Positions 9,084-15,748 of a DNA stretch of 17,158 bases are shown one piece after another (the first letter of the stretch is position 1; every line of letters starts with the position of its first letter). Below the pieces are notes generated by a model. The model searched no databases, had not been told where the DNA came from, and saw only the letters and a program-made list of their open reading frames with translations. The stretch spans positions 1-17,158 of the forward strand of contig DCEX01000020.1 of NCBI GenBank assembly GCA_002315015.1. Reading direction: 5' to 3'. Origin of the DNA: Faecalibacterium sp. UBA1819 (lineage in GTDB: Bacteria > Bacillota > Clostridia > Oscillospirales > Ruminococcaceae). The position numbers and the translations under genes were made by a program.

Positions 9084-10555
9084 CAGCGGCTCTTCCTCCG
9101 TTTCCAAACCAGAATGCCTGCAATCAGGAACGCGGCCGGAATCACAACAATCGTCACCGCAGACAGCACCGCACGCGCACCGGCAGGCACCGTCAGATAT
9201 TCCATGTCAAGGCTCTTTGCATGAATCGAAATGCTGTCTTGCTTGTCGCAAAGCCATGCGGCGGCATTCACCACCAAGTCGCTGTTTGCCCCGGCGGTCA
9301 TTGCGTCCACCTGTGTATCCAGCATTTGCGCGGCGCCGAACCAAACCAGACGTGCCGGCTCAGCATTTTCTTCGTCCGAAACTGTTTTTTCTGCTGCTGC
9401 CGCAATATCAAATGTTCCCGTTTCGTCGCCTTCCTCTTTTTCCAAGGTCTCAATCGTCAAGCTGTCCGCTTTGTTGTAACCTTGGTCAGAGGTGCTTAAA
9501 AGCGGCGTTACCGTTAAGCCCTCAGGCAGCGTCTCGGCGGTTTCCAGCGCATGAGCCGCCGGAGCCAGCACCACATATCCGCCCTCAATCAGCGGCGAAG
9601 TAATATCGTGCTGTACCATTTCCGGCAAAAGATACATTGGGTAGGTTGCCACATAGGATGCATCGCCGTCAAACACCATGCCGGGCTTGGCCGACAGGCC
9701 AAATTCCTCGGTCACGCTTTGCAGGTTTGGCATTTCCTCCCCGGTGTCATTCGTGGCCAGCAAAATTTTTCCGCCCGCCGCAATATAGTCTTTCAGCTTC
9801 TGTGCATCCTCTTGCGACAAATCGCTCTGCGGCGCATAGATAATCACCGCGTCTGCATCCTCCGGCACGCTTTCCTGCGACATCAATACCAGCGAAGACT
9901 CCACCGTCAGGTTTTGCTGTTCCAAAGCATGAGTGATCGCATCCGGCAAGCCGGGTTCGCCATGGCCGGAAAGCACATACACCTTCGGCAGATTCTCGCT
10001 CGTCACATATGCCACCGCACTGGTCAGCGCACCCTCGCCGTCAAAGTCCGTGCTGGCGGAATAATAGCTTGTGTATGTCGTTTTAAAAATATCATAGTAA
10101 GACACATAGCGGCTGTTGTCTCCGCATACGACAATCAAGCTGTTGTTATACAGCTGTTCCTGCGTATACTGTGAAGCAAAGTTCGGGTAAACGTCAGGGT
10201 CAATCGTTTTCACTTTAATGTTGGGCGAAAGCGCGCTGTACTGATCCAAGAACTTCACCAAAATGGAGTCCTCCGCGCCTTTTTGCGCAATGTGATAGAT
10301 GGTCACTTCCTTGTCCAGTCCAGCGGCCACTTCTTCGCTTTGCTCACTCAAAGTGTAAACGCCGTTTTCCGTCATGTCCCACTTGGTCATGCTGGCCGGC
10401 AAATTGGATACCATCAAGTTGGCCGCCACCGCTACCGCTATGGTCAAAGCCGCCACCATGGTCGCATAGCCGCCCGCACGCATCTTGCGCCGCCGTGCAG
10501 CGCGTCCTGCCTGCACGCTTTCTGCCGCTTCCTCTTTTGTTTCTTTCCGCATCAT
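9083..10555 (-). CDS. GldG-like ABC transporter auxiliary protein
   Basis: The 490-residue product matches the uncharacterised ABC-type auxiliary family that includes GldG (PF09822). It has a strongly basic cytoplasmic N-terminus, a transmembrane helix (about 29-50), an extracytoplasmic domain starting with WDMTENGVYTLSEQS, and a central part with VYVLSGHGEPGLPDAI followed by DADAVIIYAPQSDLSQEDAQKLKDYIAAGGKILL, resembling a glutamine-amidotransferase-like fold. A second transmembrane helix near the C-terminus ends in KRRKSR. GldG is known from Flavobacterium gliding, but homologues in non-gliding Firmicutes have no assigned role. Its ATG overlaps the permease stop (ATGA) and its stop overlaps the next start, so it is tightly coupled. 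A second ATG one codon later is an equal start choice. Confidence 0.85.
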   Translation of the reverse strand: MMRKETKEEAAESVQAGRAARRRKMRAGGYATMVAALTIAVAVAANLMVSNLPASMTKWDMTENGVYTLSEQSEEVAAGLDKEVTIYHIAQKGAEDSILVKFLDQYSALSPNIKVKTIDPDVYPNFASQYTQEQLYNNSLIVVCGDNSRYVSYYDIFKTTYTSYYSASTDFDGEGALTSAVAYVTSENLPKVYVLSGHGEPGLPDAITHALEQQNLTVESSLVLMSQESVPEDADAVIIYAPQSDLSQEDAQKLKDYIAAGGKILLATNDTGEEMPNLQSVTEEFGLSAKPGMVFDGDASYVATYPMYLLPEMVQHDITSPLIEGGYVVLAPAAHALETAETLPEGLTVTPLLSTSDQGYNKADSLTIETLEKEEGDETGTFDIAAAAEKTVSDEENAEPARLVWFGAAQMLDTQVDAMTAGANSDLVVNAAAWLCDKQDSISIHAKSLDMEYLTVPAGARAVLSAVTIVVIPAAFLIAGILVWKRRKSR

Positions 10556-11418
10556 TCACTCCACCGCCTTTTCTCCATGCTCTGCACTGTCAGCACTACA
10601 AACACCACGCAAACGCTGACATAGAAAAACAGCGCCGACAAATCCATTTCGCCGCCGACAAACGACTGGAACGCCTCAAACAGCGACAGCCGCTCCAGCA
10701 GCGCAGGGAACGCCCCGGCAAATGCCTCACTGTTTGCCACCCATACAGCTAAAACCGCACCGCCGGAAACCATCAGCGCCACCGCTGCCGGCCACACCGC
10801 ATTTGTCATGCGAAGCACAATCAGCGCAAACAGCAGGCACAGCGCTAAAAACAGCCACAGCGAAGCGTCTGCCGTGCCGGGCAGGTACAGCGCCAGCGTG
10901 GAAAGAAAATAATTCACCAAAACGACGGCAAAGCAAATCGCCGCACATGCCACCGGGCTGTCACTCAAACAGGAAAGATACAGCGCAATGCTCAACAGCG
11001 CCGCCCCCAGCAGAAAAAAGGCAAGCAAACTGCCGTAAGCCGCGCCTAAATTCACCGTGCCGAACATGGAAAGCAGCACGGGATACACCCCCATCAATAC
11101 CGTGGGAACAGCGAGAACCCCGAGCAGTGCCGCATATTTGCCCAGCACGACCCGCGTTAAGCCAATCGGCAGCGCGTATAAAAGACGGTCGGTTTTTTGC
11201 CGCCGTTCTTCCGAGATGCCGCGCAGCGTTAAAATCGGCGTGACAATCACGAAAACAAACGTCATGTTGGAAAGCACATATTCAAACGACGGCAAGCCGC
11301 CCGTCAAACATAAAACACTGAAAAAAATTCCCGCAAACAGCATCAGGAACGCCGTAAACAGATACCCTGTCACGGTGGAAAAATATCCGTGCCATTCTTT
11401 TTGCAAAATCGCTTTCAT
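10552..11418 (-). CDS. ABC-2 type permease (GldF-like)
   Basis: This 288-residue integral membrane protein has about six hydrophobic helices (roughly 16-40, 50-66, 92-118, 124-152, 160-180, 185-230) and a last one near 264-280. It begins with MKAILQKEWHGYFSTVTGYLF, and RGISEERRQKTDRLLYALPIGLTRVVLGKYAA follows the second helix, the coupling-helix pattern of ABC-2 permeases of the GldF/NosY type. It is the membrane channel partner of the ATPase encoded just upstream, whose stop codon overlaps its ATG. The substrate cannot be told from the sequence. Confidence 0.88.
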   Translation of the reverse strand: MKAILQKEWHGYFSTVTGYLFTAFLMLFAGIFFSVLCLTGGLPSFEYVLSNMTFVFVIVTPILTLRGISEERRQKTDRLLYALPIGLTRVVLGKYAALLGVLAVPTVLMGVYPVLLSMFGTVNLGAAYGSLLAFFLLGAALLSIALYLSCLSDSPVACAAICFAVVLVNYFLSTLALYLPGTADASLWLFLALCLLFALIVLRMTNAVWPAAVALMVSGGAVLAVWVANSEAFAGAFPALLERLSLFEAFQSFVGGEMDLSALFFYVSVCVVFVVLTVQSMEKRRWSE

Positions 11419-12464
11419 TCCTGCTCCTCCTCTGCCGGCTTCTCTGTCGGCTGCTCCTGTTCCTCGGCCACAGGCTCTGCGGGCTGGGCGGTTTCCTCCT
11501 GCCCTTGCGGCTCGTTTGTCTGTTCTTGTGCCGCGGTGCCCTCCGTCAATTCCAGGAACACATCCTCCAAGCTTGCGCGCACACCGCTCATGCTCAAAAT
11601 CGGCAGCCGCTGCTCACTGCACGCCCAGAATACTTCTTCACACAGCGCGTCGCTGTTTCCCTGTTCGCGCTCCAGCACTAAGCGCACCACACGGTCGCTT
11701 TCCCGCTGAATGTCCGATACGCGGGTGTCGGGAATCTGCAAGCGCTGTTCTTCGCCCTCGTCACAGGCCAGGCGCACCGTCACACGCGCCGTTCCCGCCA
11801 GCAGTTTTTCCAAATTTTCCGGTGTGTCATCGGCCACCAGTTTCCCGTGCGAAATCATCAAAATGCGCCCGCACACCGCTTGCACCTCAGACAAAATATG
11901 GCTGCTTAAAATAACGGTGTGTTCTTGCCCCAGCGTTTGAATCAAATTTCTAATTTCAATCATCTGCTTGGGGTCCAAGCCCACGGTCGGCTCGTCTAAA
12001 ATAATCACTTCGGGTTTTCCCAAAAGCGCCTGCGCAATGCCAACGCGCTGCGCATAGCCCTTGGACAAATTGCGGCACAGCCGGTCCGCCAGCACGTCCG
12101 TACCCGTCACCTGCATCACACGCGCCACTTCGCTTTGAATCTCGGCACGGGCAATTCCCTTTGCCTTTGCCACAAAAGTTAAATATTCCCGCGGGGTCAT
12201 CTCCGGGTAAATCGGCGGCTGCTCGGGCAAATAGCCAATCAGCCGCTTTGCCTCGTGCGGCTGCTCAAAAATATCAAACCCGCCGATGGTCACCGTTCCC
12301 TCAGTGGCCGCCAAGCAGCCGGTAATGATGTTCATGGTGGTCGATTTTCCCGCCCCATTCGGCCCTAAAAAGCCGTACACCATGCCTTTCTCCACATGGA
12401 AGGATAAATCCTCCACGGCAGCGTGCGCACCATACCGCTTGGTCAGATGCTTCACTTCAATCAT
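11415..12464 (-). CDS. ABC transporter ATP-binding protein (GldA-like) with acidic C-terminal tail
   Basis: The 349-residue ATPase has all catalytic motifs: Walker A GPNGAGKST (34-42), Q-loop Q82, signature LSKGY (133-137), Walker B VIILDE ending at D157-E158, D-loop and H-loop H189. The N-terminal half is a standard ABC-2 exporter ATPase. The domain after residue 220 carries an ACT-like accessory segment ending in SLEDVFLELTEG, where most relatives stop. Here about 40 further residues (310-349) are almost entirely Glu, Gln, Pro, Ala and Thr, presumably disordered. It is the first gene of the four-gene operon. The ATG at 12464 has GGGAG upstream. Confidence 0.93.
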   Translation of the reverse strand: MIEVKHLTKRYGAHAAVEDLSFHVEKGMVYGFLGPNGAGKSTTMNIITGCLAATEGTVTIGGFDIFEQPHEAKRLIGYLPEQPPIYPEMTPREYLTFVAKAKGIARAEIQSEVARVMQVTGTDVLADRLCRNLSKGYAQRVGIAQALLGKPEVIILDEPTVGLDPKQMIEIRNLIQTLGQEHTVILSSHILSEVQAVCGRILMISHGKLVADDTPENLEKLLAGTARVTVRLACDEGEEQRLQIPDTRVSDIQRESDRVVRLVLEREQGNSDALCEEVFWACSEQRLPILSMSGVRASLEDVFLELTEGTAAQEQTNEPQGQEETAQPAEPVAEEQEQPTEKPAEEEQE

Positions 12465-12527
12465 GCTTCACACTCCCTTTTCCGGTCGCCGCGCACACAC
12501 CGGCGCACAGCGTCAACTCTGCGTTCC

Positions 12528-12533
12528 ATTATA
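12528..12533 (-). promoter_or_regulatory. Putative -10 box for the ABC/GldG/DUF4340 operon
   Basis: On the minus strand a consensus TATAAT lies 64 bases upstream of the ATPase start codon, preceded by an A/T-rich tract. No recognisable TTGACA is found at 16-18 bases, so only the -10 box is supported. Confidence 0.4.
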
Positions 12534-12621
12534 AAAGCGGTTTTCCAAAATTTTTTGTGCAGTGCGTGTTGATTTTGTTAAAGGCGTGTCGGTTTTGTGA
12601 AAGTGTTCGCGCGTTTTCGCC

Positions 12622-12650
12622 GCATATCGCACAGCGTCCTGCACATACTA
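12622..12650 (+). promoter_or_regulatory. Sigma-G-type forespore promoter of spoVAC
   Basis: GCATA (12622-12626) fits the sigma-G -35 pattern GnATR, and CATACTA (12644-12650) fits the -10 pattern CATnnTA, with 17 bases between them. Known spoVA genes are transcribed by sigma-G in the forespore, so both sequence and context agree. No sigma-A promoter was seen for this gene. Confidence 0.72.
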
Positions 12651-12656
12651 ACGGCA

Positions 12657-12680
12657 TATTTTAAAATACGGAATCATTCC
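12657..12680. repeat. Two adjacent palindromes at the spoVAC transcription start
   Basis: TATTTTAAAATA (12657-12668) is a perfect 12-base palindrome beginning where transcription from the sigma-G promoter should start. GGAATCATTCC (12670-12680) follows after one base. They lie between the -10 box and the ribosome-binding site and could be regulator sites; no known regulator is recognised. Confidence 0.5.
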
Positions 12681-12699
12681 ATCAAAAAGGAGTGTTGTT

Positions 12700-13149
12700 A
12701 TGCGCTTGAATCCGAAAGCTTACGATGCCATGGTGCGCGAGGCTTCGCCCCGTTCCCCCCTGCTGAAAGATTGCCTCTGGGCATTTTGCGTGGGCGGCTC
12801 TATTTGTCTGTTAGGCGAATTTCTCAACACGCTTTACTGCCGCGCCGGGTTTACTTTGTCCGATGCCGCCGCACTCACCAGTGCCACGCTGATTGTGCTT
12901 TCGGGCATTCTCACCGCGCTGGGCTGGTACCAAAAGCTTGCTTCCAAGGCCGGGGCCGGTACGCTTGTCCCCATCACCGGCTTTGCCAATTCCGTCGTGT
13001 CGCCCGCCATTGAGTTTCGCAGCGAAGGGCTTGTCACCGGCGTGGGGGCGCGCATGTTTATCATTGCAGGGCCTGTAATTGTCTACGGAATGCTTGCCAG
13101 CGTTGCGTGGGGCGTCATTTGGCACTTTATCCGCCCATTCTTTTCCTAA
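12700..13149 (+). CDS. spoVAC: Stage V sporulation protein AC (SpoVAC)
   Basis: SpoVAC is a small inner-membrane spore protein and component of the channel that moves calcium-dipicolinate into the developing spore and out at germination; Bacillus SpoVAC acts as a mechanosensitive channel. The 149-residue product is close to the family's usual length and shows SpoVAC/SpoVAEB features (PF03862): helices at about 26-46, 56-77 and 117-141, and the conserved loop AGAGTLVPITGFANS (84-98). It is a paralogue of the SpoVAE encoded 4 kb downstream, which has the same AGAGxxVPxxGF loop. The ATG has AAGGAG eight bases upstream. It is preceded by a sigma-G promoter and followed directly by a terminator, so it is monocistronic, unlike the usual spoVAC-spoVAD-spoVAE operon. 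Confidence 0.94.
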   Translation: MRLNPKAYDAMVREASPRSPLLKDCLWAFCVGGSICLLGEFLNTLYCRAGFTLSDAAALTSATLIVLSGILTALGWYQKLASKAGAGTLVPITGFANSVVSPAIEFRSEGLVTGVGARMFIIAGPVIVYGMLASVAWGVIWHFIRPFFS

Positions 13150-13174
13150 TCATCCAAGTATCACATAAACTGTC

Positions 13175-13210
13175 GGAAAGCGCCTAACAATCGGGCGTTT
13201 TCCCTTTTTT
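13175..13210 (+). terminator. Intrinsic terminator after spoVAC
   Basis: A 10-bp stem with one G-U pair (13175-13184 with 13194-13203) and nine-base loop is followed by CTTTTTT. It lies 26 bases after the spoVAC stop and separates spoVAC from the next gene. Confidence 0.85.
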
Positions 13211-13304
13211 GTCTAAAACTGTTCCTTTTGCTTTCCAAATCCAATTTTATCCCGCTAGAAATATGAATTTTCCATTAAATTCTATTTGACTAATCAACAA
13301 TATC

Positions 13305-13333
13305 TTGCAAAAATCGTGTTGCTCTGCTATAAA
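13305..13333 (+). promoter_or_regulatory. Sigma-A promoter of the small membrane-protein gene
   Basis: TTGCAA (13305-13310) and TATAAA (13328-13333) are 17 bases apart. The predicted start near 13340 leaves a leader of about 45 bases before the TTG start codon. Confidence 0.7.
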
Positions 13334-13385
13334 AAGCTTATGACACTTTTGTGGGAGTTGAGAAGATAGGAAAGAGAAAAACAAG

Positions 13386-13826
13386 TTGATTCAGATCGCC
13401 TCTATTTTGTTCATTGTGGTGGCCGTTGTTACGATTATTTTAAGCATCGTCAACATCAATACCTCTTTGAGCTCTATGACGAATCTGACTGGGCAGGAAG
13501 CCGCTTCTGTGGAAGCGCAGCTGGGCGAAGTTGATATGACAATGGACGATGCTATGGGCATTGTATCCGCAATTGCTTATGTCGGCGTTGGCCTTGTTGT
13601 TGTATTCAACGCAGTAAGAATCGCCGTAGGTATTCTGGGCCTCAAAAAAGCAGACCAGTCCTCCAAGTTCTTCACCGTATGGGGCATTATTTTCCTTGTT
13701 TTCGATGTGTTGAGCCTGTCCGGCGGCGTCGTATCCTTGCTGGGTCTGTGCAATCTGGTCGGCGGCATCGTTGCCCCCATTCTTTTCATCGTGGGCGGCA
13801 AGCAAAACCAGAAACCCGCTGCATAA
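13386..13826 (+). CDS. Small four-helix membrane protein of unknown function
   Basis: I do not recognise a family for this 146-residue protein. Four hydrophobic segments are visible (about 3-24, 56-85, 93-116, 118-138) with a Ser/Glu/Asp-rich outer loop at 25-55 and a short polar C-terminus KQNQKPAA. The likely start is TTG at 13386: an in-frame TGA lies at 13359-13361 and no ATG, GTG or other TTG occurs between, while AGGAAAGAG ends nine bases before the TTG. The codons just upstream would read EKNKL, resembling the charged N-terminus expected before the first helix, so an altered original start codon is possible. It has its own promoter and a strong shared terminator, and sits between spoVAC and the convergent alpha-glucosidase gene. 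Confidence 0.8.
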   Translation: MIQIASILFIVVAVVTIILSIVNINTSLSSMTNLTGQEAASVEAQLGEVDMTMDDAMGIVSAIAYVGVGLVVVFNAVRIAVGILGLKKADQSSKFFTVWGIIFLVFDVLSLSGGVVSLLGLCNLVGGIVAPILFIVGGKQNQKPAA

Positions 13827-13864
13827 TCCAGTGCAGTCGTTGCAGCAAACTTTTACTAAAAGAA

Positions 13865-13903
13865 GAACCCCGCTTTGGCATTCAAAATGCCAAAGCGGGG
13901 TTT
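13865..13903. terminator. Bidirectional terminator between the membrane-protein and alpha-glucosidase genes
   Basis: A nearly perfect stem of 17-18 bp (13865-13882 with 13886-13903) with a three-base loop is followed on the plus strand by a T-rich run and on the minus strand by TTCTTCTTTT. It lies between two convergent stop codons (13826 and 13910) and would terminate both. Confidence 0.92.
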
Positions 13904-13909
13904 GTCTTT

Positions 13910-15559
13910 TTAAAAGGCTGCTATGACTGCTTCCCACGGGCGCAGGGTTAATTGTCTGCCATCCAATCGCAGGTCGGTCTCATTGCCCAATACGCGCGTG
14001 AGTGTGCCGTGTACCGCGTCCGGCACCGTCAGCTGCGCCGGTTCTCCCGTCAGGTTCAGCGCCACCAGCCATCGCTCGTCATCCAGCGTGCGCGTATAGA
14101 CATACACATCTTCGCGCTCCGGCTCGTACTCCGTCCACTGTCCGTACACCATCACAGGGTGTTCTTTGCGCAAAGCAAGCAACGCCCGGTAGTAATTCCA
14201 AACGCTGTTTTCGTCCTCCATTTGACGGGCTGCGTTAATCTCTTTGTAGTTCGGGTTTACCATCAGCCAAGGTTCGCCGTCGGTAAAGCCGGCATTCCGG
14301 CTTGCATCCCACTGCATCGGCGTGCGGGAATGGTCGCGGCTGTATCGGTTCAGCACGGCGAGCGCTTGTTCCGGGCTTTTGCCCTTGGCCACCATCTCGT
14401 CGTAGTCAAACTTCGCGTTGATGTCATTGTATTGCGAAATATCGGTAAAGGGCGTGTTGCACATACCCAATTCTTCGCCTTGATAGACATAAGGCGTTCC
14501 GGGCAGCGTGTGCAGCATGGTCGCCAGCATTTTCGCGCTCTTTTCGCGGTATGCGCCATCGTCGCCATACACCGAAACACAGCGCGGCTGGTCATGGTTT
14601 TGCAAAAACTGGCTGGCCCAGCCTTTGCCCCAAAGCGCATGGGCCCACTTTCTTTGCAGAGCTTTGAATTTTCCCCAGGTAAAGTTGTCGCGCAAGTCCA
14701 CAATTTGGAAGTGGAACACCATCGAAAGCAAGCGTTCCGGCTCACCTACATATTGCAGCGCATACTCCGGCGTAACCCGCACGGTTTCCCCCACGGTCAT
14801 CACGTCGTAATGCGACAGCACTTCCTCCTTCATTTCTCGGAAAAACTCTACAAGGCCGGGATTATTGGCGTACAGCTCATTATCAAAGCTGAAGCCTTCT
14901 TTTGTTGACGGCGGCAGCTTGGAATCAGGCAAACCTTCGGGCTTTTTCACCAAATTGATCACATCCATACGGAAGCCGTCAATGCCTTTTTCCAGCCAAA
15001 AGCGCATAATCTTATGTACTTCGCGGCGCACTTTTGGGTTTTCCCAGTTCAAATCCGGCTGCTCCTTAGCAAACAGGTGCAAATAATATTCGTCCGTGGC
15101 CTCGTCATATTCCCACGCCGAAGGCGTAAAGTGCGAACCCCAGTTGTTGGGCGGTGCTCCGTCTTTGCCCTTGCGCCAAATGTAGTAGTCGCGGTACGGG
15201 TTATCTTTCGATGAACGGCTTTGCACAAACCACGGGTGCTGATCCGACGTGTGGTTTACCACCAAATCCATCACCAGCTTCATACCGCGTGCGTGCATCT
15301 CGGAAAGCAGTTCGTCAAACTCCTCCATCGTACCGAACTCCGGTGCAATGCCGCAATAATCGGAAATGTCATAGCCGTTGTCCACCTGGGGCGACGGATA
15401 GCACGGGTTCAGCCAAATCACCGTCACGCCCAGCTTTTGCAGATAGTCCAATCGCGCGCGAATGCCCTTTAAATCACCCACGCCGTCGCCGTTGGAATCC
15501 TGAAAGCTGCGCCAGTAAATTTGATAAATCACCGCTTCTTTCCACCAAAAACGCTCCAT
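13910..15559 (-). CDS. GH13 alpha-glucosidase, oligo-1,6-glucosidase type
   Basis: This 549-residue cytoplasmic enzyme of glycoside hydrolase family 13 (subfamily 31 type) hydrolyses terminal alpha-glucosides. The (beta/alpha)8 motifs are intact: DLVVNH (98-103), GFRMDV with nucleophile D199, VGET with acid/base E258, and FLQNHD with D323. V200 after the nucleophile is the residue associated with alpha-1,6 specificity (isomaltose, panose) in oligo-1,6-glucosidases, whereas maltases usually carry Ala or Thr. The calcium-site-like DSNGDGVGDL (21-30) and FTDISQYNDINAKFDYDEM also fit. Trehalose-6-phosphate hydrolase is a close relative and cannot be excluded. The ATG at 15559 has AGGAG eight bases upstream; a GTG nine bases earlier overlaps that site and is unlikely. 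No transporter or regulator gene accompanies it. It is read against the flanking spoVA genes. Confidence 0.93.
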   Translation of the reverse strand: MERFWWKEAVIYQIYWRSFQDSNGDGVGDLKGIRARLDYLQKLGVTVIWLNPCYPSPQVDNGYDISDYCGIAPEFGTMEEFDELLSEMHARGMKLVMDLVVNHTSDQHPWFVQSRSSKDNPYRDYYIWRKGKDGAPPNNWGSHFTPSAWEYDEATDEYYLHLFAKEQPDLNWENPKVRREVHKIMRFWLEKGIDGFRMDVINLVKKPEGLPDSKLPPSTKEGFSFDNELYANNPGLVEFFREMKEEVLSHYDVMTVGETVRVTPEYALQYVGEPERLLSMVFHFQIVDLRDNFTWGKFKALQRKWAHALWGKGWASQFLQNHDQPRCVSVYGDDGAYREKSAKMLATMLHTLPGTPYVYQGEELGMCNTPFTDISQYNDINAKFDYDEMVAKGKSPEQALAVLNRYSRDHSRTPMQWDASRNAGFTDGEPWLMVNPNYKEINAARQMEDENSVWNYYRALLALRKEHPVMVYGQWTEYEPEREDVYVYTRTLDDERWLVALNLTGEPAQLTVPDAVHGTLTRVLGNETDLRLDGRQLTLRPWEAVIAAF

Positions 15560-15588
15560 ATTCCCCACTCCTTTTGTTCTGTCCTCTG

Positions 15589-15608
15589 ATATGGTGCAGC
15601 ATCCATAT
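15589..15608. promoter_or_regulatory. Inverted repeat, candidate operator of the alpha-glucosidase gene
   Basis: ATATGG (15589-15594) and CCATAT (15603-15608) form an inverted repeat with an eight-base spacer that is itself partly symmetrical (TGCAGCA). It lies between the predicted transcription start (about 15619) and the start codon, where a sugar-responsive repressor could block transcription. The regulator is not known. Confidence 0.5.
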
Positions 15609-15625
15609 TGTTTGCTTGCCTGCCC

Positions 15626-15654
15626 AGCATAACGCTTTTCTTTTGCAATGTCAA
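15626..15654 (-). promoter_or_regulatory. Sigma-A promoter of the alpha-glucosidase gene
   Basis: On the minus strand consensus TTGACA (15654-15649) is followed after 17 bases by TATGCT (15631-15626). The start would fall near 15619, giving a 60-base leader. A core AAAGCGTTA overlapping the -10 box partly resembles a catabolite-response (cre) half-consensus, but the flanks do not match well. Confidence 0.8.
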
Positions 15655-15667
15655 TGGAAATCTGTCT

Positions 15668-15697
15668 GCATATCCGCAGCTGATTGGGGAAACGCTA
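15668..15697 (+). promoter_or_regulatory. Weak sigma-G-like promoter of spoVAD-spoVAE
   Basis: GCATA (15668-15672) fits the sigma-G -35 pattern, and 18 bases later AACGCTA (15691-15697) matches the -10 pattern CATnnTA at three of five fixed positions. The -35 context GCATATCCGCA resembles GCATATCGCA before spoVAC. It is weaker than the spoVAC promoter and rests partly on the expectation that spoVAD is forespore-expressed. Confidence 0.35.
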
Positions 15698-15748
15698 CCA
15701 GTAAAGGTGCGCCGTTTTTTGCGGCGGTCAAACAGGAGGAGAATACCC

